Origin: Eutypa lata
Taxonomy: Eukaryota; Ascomycota; Sordariomycetes; Xylariales; Diatrypaceae
NCBI GenBank assembly: GCA_022661535.1
Contig: JAKULF010000011.1
Span: 1,736,001-1,800,000, forward strand
Length of the DNA: 64,000 nucleotides
Direction of reading: 5' to 3'
The position numbers and the translations under genes are program-made. This document shows positions 58,662-64,000 of the stretch, in pieces (positions within the stretch are counted from its first letter, which is position 1; every line of letters begins with the position of its first letter). The notes beneath the pieces were generated by a model, which worked only from the letters and a program-made list of their open reading frames with translations, made no database searches and was not told the DNA's origin.

Positions 58662-59552
58662 CTAGCAGTAATCTTCGCCCACCATGATGTTGAAGTTCTG
58701 CTCATCGAACGCTTGACCCCAAACCTTGATGCCACCACCAACACCACCGCCAGCATAGAGGCGTGAGCAATATGCACGTACGAACTCGGCATACACAGCG
58801 AAGTCGGAACACTTCCAACTAACATAGCGGTCGTTGTCGTTGCACCAGCTACACAGGTGAAGTAACAAAGTCAGCAATCCATTCATACAAAGTTAAGGGA
58901 TACCTATCATCCCACAGGTACTCGCCAGTGGGCTACCGAGATTGAAGAGTGCCGGCAAGAATTACTAATACCTACTAGATTGCGCTATCATACGAACAGC
59001 TTATTCGGCCGCAAACGCCGGGTCCAGCGGGAAGTGCACAGTCTCCTTCGAGGCCCTGGAGGTACTTGATACCCTGGTCTATTGACCCCGCGCTGGCAGC
59101 AGCGGGGAGACCGGCGTTGCAGAGGGTCTGTCTTAGTCGTCGCGAGTCTAGCTTGCTGTTGGTGAAATCTGGGACTTCAGGGACGACTTCAGGAGTGGTA
59201 CGATTGGTAAGGGGTGGGGCTGAAGCCTTGATTCTGGCGTTATTGATGTAGGCGGTGATTTGCTATAGTCATATGCAGGTTAGTTAGTCCCTCGGTATGT
59301 AGGGAATCATACCTCGACGGTGCCTTGGTAGGTGTGGTTATGACCATTGTCAACGACCGGGCCAGTCCAAGTCATTGGCACGATCTTGTAGCCATCAGGG
59401 AGCATGTTTCGTGCAGTCAATCCGTTGATGGGACCGCGCTATATCGTAAAGGATTAGTGTGTAAAACGTAAAAGAAGAATTGAAAATAGGTTAACACTTA
59501 CAATGACGGCACCCATGGCCAGGGAGGTGAATAGTAGAGTGAGAAAAAGCAT
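58662..59552 (-). CDS. Secreted cysteine-rich protein, about 216 aa
   Basis: Small secreted protein of unknown function, effector-like in form. Exons: 59502-59552 (signal peptide MLFLTLLFTSLAMGAVI), about 59314-59438, 58976-59262, 58662-58848. Exon 2 by my count is one base off a multiple of three, so its edges may be misread by one. The mature part includes RGPINGLTARNMLPDGYK, NHTYQG, and a C-terminal block with eight Cys: TLCNAG, GDCALPAGPGVCGRISCSYD, AIYWCNDN, WKCSDF, RAYCSRLYAGG, GEDYC. Phase-2 intron 3 splits the Tyr of AIYWC. The CGRxSC...WWCN-like block recurs in uncharacterised secreted proteins of ascomycetes. It lies about 0.9 kb from the start of the RIP-like AT block. Confidence 0.78.
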
Positions 59553-60440
59553 TATATGGTCATGTATGTTACTGCTCGGGTCTAAGATGCTGGATGGTTG
59601 TTGATTGGTGTTGATGACGTGGTGATGGTAGTTGTTGTCGATGCTGGATAGGAGAGAGGGAAGAAGTCGAGGGTGAAGCCTTAAAACAGACACTCTTTAA
59701 TGGTGTACACATGATACGAAGCAAACATCTCTGTTAGTAAACTATCCACCCAGGTATCTGGGTCAACGAACTAGCGTTTATGGTTAACTTGAACGTGACC
59801 CCATCATCTGACACAAGAATATACGTAGCAATGGTTAGCATCCTTGTAGCAGTGAATGAGCAAACAAGACCTGCATTCAACGTCACCAGACACCTTTCTA
59901 TTATCCAGGTTCTCATCCATAGCCGTATTCTATGGAATTATCTTGAATGTTGAGGTTAGATACCTTTACCATCTTCAGGTTAGAAAATTCCATACATATA
60001 GGACGTAGGAGACTCGGCAAACGTTAAGTCTCTTTTACGGATCAAACGCGTCCTCCGTTTAACATCTATCTAGTGAATGTCCCTTATTATTATCGTCATT
60101 TCTGTAGGTATTAGGAGTAAAACTGCGCGTCAAATGATCACATCCAAACAATACCTCGTCCAGTACCTCGTCCAGTAATTGTTACGATATCCACCTGGTT
60201 AGGTGTATGTACGTACATGGATATTCCAGGTGACCATATGACAAAGGGAAGAAATTTAGACAATGGGCAGCGCATGTCGATAATAAAGCCTTCGGTGCTA
60301 AGGCATACATTTCTATACATTTCTTTTGTTTATTTATCGATAGCTTCTAGGAGCTATTATCGAGAACTTTTTTCTTATCTTTAACTTGATATTTTCAATT
60401 GTTACTTAATGTCTAGGATCTATATAACGAGTCTTACTTT
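59553..60440. other. Transition zone before the AT-rich block
   Basis: Promoter side of the secreted-protein gene, then increasingly AT-rich sequence. No gene seen. Confidence 0.5.
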
Positions 60441-60449
60441 TAATTCGTA

Positions 60450-63400
60450 ACGGTAATTAATAAAGATATAATATTAACATATTAAATATTTTAGTTTTAA
60501 TATAATAAAACTTTTTAACGATATTTTTCGTTTTATAAAAATATTATTAATAAAAGCGTTAAAAGTAAAAAAATAATAATTAAAGTTTTTATATTATAAC
60601 GATATATATAAATAAATAAATTAATATAATTTTACGTAAAAAGTTATTTAAATTATTTTAATTAAAATATTTTATTTAACGTTAAAACTTCGCTTTATAT
60701 ATAACTTTTAAATATTATACGTAATTAATTATATATATAACTTTTATTTATTAACTTTTATATATAATATTTTTATATATAATACTTTTAATTCTTTATA
60801 AAAAACTTATTTTATTAATAATATAACTTATTTAAGTTAATTAATAAATATATATATAATTAAAACGTTTTATTATAAAATAAAAATAATATAAAATAAT
60901 AATAAATTAAAGCTTTATAATATTAAAATTCGTTATAAAATTCTTTTTATTAAATTAATAATAATAAATAATATAAAAAATTAATATTAATTAAAAACTT
61001 TAAAATATTATAATTTTAAATTAAAATATTTCGAGTTTATTTTAAAATTTTAATATTATACGCTTTTTTATAATAATAATTATTAATTATTTTATTTTAT
61101 AAAAAACATTTTTTATAATTACGATAAAATTTTTATTAATTTTTAATAATTTAATATTTATATTTTTAATTTTTTTATTATTAACGTTATATTTTATATT
61201 TTATTAATTTAATAAACTTAATTAAATTTCTTTTAAATTATTTAATTAAACGCGTTTATTTTTAAAAATAATTTAAATAAACGAAATAATAAACGAATAA
61301 TTTAAAATCTTTTTATATATTAAACTTACGATGTTTTTTAAATAAAAGCATAAATTATTAACGTAAATAAATATATTTAAAATAAAAAACTTAATTAAAT
61401 CTTTTAATAAAAAAAGAACTTTTATAATATAATTATTAATAAATGCGTAATTATTTTTAAACGAATTATAAAATTAAAAATTATAATATTTAAAAATAAA
61501 TAAATACGAAAAATTAATTAATAACTTTTTTTAAAAAAAACGAAAAACGAATTTAATGAAAATAACTTTAAAGAAATAATATAAATAATAATAATTTTAA
61601 TATTATTATTAACGTTAATATTTTTTAAAATAAAAATAAAGTTAAAAATTAAAATTATAAAGTTTTTATTTTTATAATTAAACTTTTTATTAATATTATA
61701 ATTATATTAAAATTTAACTTTAAAATTATTATTTTTTAATTTTTTTTTTAAGTTTATTTTTAAAAATTAAATTTTAAATTTTTAATATAATTAAAATAAT
61801 AATTAATAAAAAATAACTTAAATAATAACTTAATAATAAACGAACTTTTATAATTATTAACGAAAAAAATAATTTTAATAACGAAATAATAATTTTTTAT
61901 TTAAAAAACAATAATACAAATAATATTAATTTTATTACGAAACGCATTTAATTTTATAAAAAACGAAATTAAAAAATTTTTATAAATTTATTTTTTATTA
62001 TATTTTCGTTTAAATAAAAAGATTAATAAATTATCGTAAACTTTTATATAAAAATATATTTAAAGTTCGTTTTTTTTAATATTTATAAAAAGTATTTAAT
62101 TTCGATTTTATAATATAATTTATAAAAAACGTAAATTTAAAAAAAAAATATTTTTAATATTTATATATATTTTTAATATTTAACTTTAAACGTTAATATT
62201 TATTTTTATAACTTTATATTTTAACTTTAATAAAAAAGTTAATTTAAAATATTATTTTTTAAATTTAATAATTTTAAAAATATAAGCTTTAATATTTTTA
62301 TTTTATAACGTTTAATATACGAAATTAACGATTCTTTTATACGTTTATAAAGCTTTATAATCGTAATAACGCTTATATAATAATAAATCTTTATCGTTAT
62401 TATTATCGTAATTTTTATTTAAAAAGAAATTATAAAATATTTTTTTATATTTATTATTAATATATAATTTTCGTTTAATATAAATTAAATTATTTATAAA
62501 AAATTATTAATTTTATTAATTTATATTATAAATCGAAAGTATTATAATTATATAAAACGAAAAACGTCGTTATTATTATATTAAATAAAAAATAATATTT
62601 ATTATTATAAAGTTAATTTTAAAAAACTTAATAAATAATAAAATATTATAAAATTAAATAACGTAACTTTAAAGAATTTTTTTATTAATTTATATAATAA
62701 ATTTTTATTTTATAAAAAAAACGAATAAAGAAAATAAAGTTCGAAATTATTAAAAAATAAATTAAAGTAAATTAATTTCGTTTTAATAATAATTATAATA
62801 ATAATAAACTTTTAAAACGTTATAATTATAATATTAATATTAATATTAATATTAATATAATTAATATTAAATTAAATTTATTTAAAATAATAAAAACTTA
62901 AATTAAAAAGTAATTTATTATAAATTAATATATATTATATTAATAAGTTATTTATATATTTTTAAATATTATATTATTTATAATATTTTTTTTTATTATA
63001 TTAAATAAATATAACGATTAATTCGAGCTTTTTATAATGTCGTCGTTTATTATTTTAATTACGTTTAATTAATAATTTAATATATTAATTAAAAGTTTTT
63101 CGTTTATAATTTTTAATAAATTAAATAAAACGAATTTATTTAAAAAGTTATATAAAAGCTTTATTTATATTTAAAATATAAATATAAAAAAAGTTAAGTT
63201 ATTATATAACGCTTTATTAAATTAAAAAGTTTAAAATAAAAAGTTTATAAACTTTTTCGTTTATATATTAAGTTTTATATTAAAAAGAAATTAAAAATAA
63301 AAAACGCTTTTAAAATAATTAAAAAATATTTTATTTATATAAAAATAAATATATATTTCGTTATTTATATTTAAGTTTTTTATAACTTTTAAAATTTATT

Positions 63401-64000
63401 ATTTAATTAATAATTTTTATATTATTATAAATATATAATTATTATACGTATAAATTAATATATATTTATATAATAATTAAATTATTACTATTAATTTAAT
63501 TTATTATATTATAATATAATAATTATATATATATAATATAATTATATTTTTTAATAATATAAAAAACATTAATTAAATTATATATTTTATAAATTAAATA
63601 TATTTAATTATTATTTATTTAATATATTTTAATATTATTATTTTAATATAATTATATTTATTTAATTTATTAATTTTTTTAAGCTTTTTATAATAACTTA
63701 TAATTTTTAATTTTTATTTATTTTATAATATTTTATAAACTTTATAAGTTTTATTTAAAATAACGACTTTTTTTATTAATTTAAAAAAATAAAAATTATA
63801 AAAATTTATATATTTAATATTTTAAAATAACTTATTTTAAAGAAATTTTTAAAAATTATATAATTATTATTATTCGTAATAATTAAGTTATTATTTATAA
63901 AATATAACTTTTTTTATTATTTTTAATAATTATTTTACTTTTAATAATAAAATAACTTTTTAAATATAACTTTTTAAAACTTTTTTTTATAATTATATAT
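60450..64000. repeat. RIP-like AT-rich block
   Basis: From about 60,450 to the end the DNA is almost only A and T. The few remaining C are nearly all followed by G or T and the G nearly all preceded by C or A, so CpA/TpG, CC and GG are almost absent while CpG and CpT persist. That is the mark of saturated C-to-T mutation with CpA preference, as in RIP of repeats. No open frame of note and no recognisable element survives. It continues beyond the window; probably an old transposon cluster or subtelomere/centromere-type isochore. Confidence 0.88.

Overview
The window comes from a filamentous ascomycete (Pezizomycotina, most likely Sordariomycetes; genus not resolved). The reasons are short spliceosomal introns with GTRNGT donors, typical fungal families (2EXR, CON-10/KGG, Kre9-type GPI protein, C2H2 plus Zn2Cys6 regulators, NmrA-like), and an extremely AT-rich terminal block with the footprint of repeat-induced point mutation (RIP). 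All gene models were spliced by eye; exon sums were checked to be multiples of three for every complete model except the secreted protein at 58.7-59.6 kb (one base uncertain), the 2EXR 3' end and the small gene at 28.0-28.6 kb.

Layout. 1-28 kb is largely housekeeping and regulatory: dynactin p150Glued (partial, -), a 1264-aa HMG-box regulator whose HMG box is cut by an 810-bp intron (-), a 3.1-kb microsatellite-rich leader/intergenic region, Rvb1 ATPase (-), a secreted GHL6-type glycosidase (+), a 2EXR protein (-), a hemerythrin protein (-), an NmrA-like protein (+) and a CON-10 stress protein (-). 28-56 kb is metabolic: an ALDH-like protein lacking the catalytic Cys, a DODA/LigB extradiol dioxygenase, a CocE/NonD hydrolase, a three-finger transcription factor (two C2H2 plus one Zn2Cys6), a decayed FAD-monooxygenase pseudogene, an SDR, a histidinol-dehydrogenase-family (HpsN-type) enzyme, a cupin, a FAD-monooxygenase/acetoacetate-decarboxylase fusion, a berberine-bridge-type oxidase divergent from an MFS transporter, and a second SDR. 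56-60.4 kb holds a GPI-anchored Kre9-like protein and a secreted Cys-rich protein. From about 60.45 kb to the end the DNA is RIP-like AT-rich sequence with no genes.

How the genes may work together. The 30-56 kb run contains a ring hydroxylase, a ring-cleavage dioxygenase, a decarboxylase domain, a cupin, a flavin oxidase, two SDRs, an HpsN-type dehydrogenase, a hydrolase, an exporter and a pathway-type regulator, with no polyketide or peptide synthase. That looks more like a catabolic or tailoring cluster (aromatic and/or C3-sulfonate compounds) than a classical secondary-metabolite cluster. This is inference from gene content. No tRNA, rRNA, CRISPR or intact transposon was seen.
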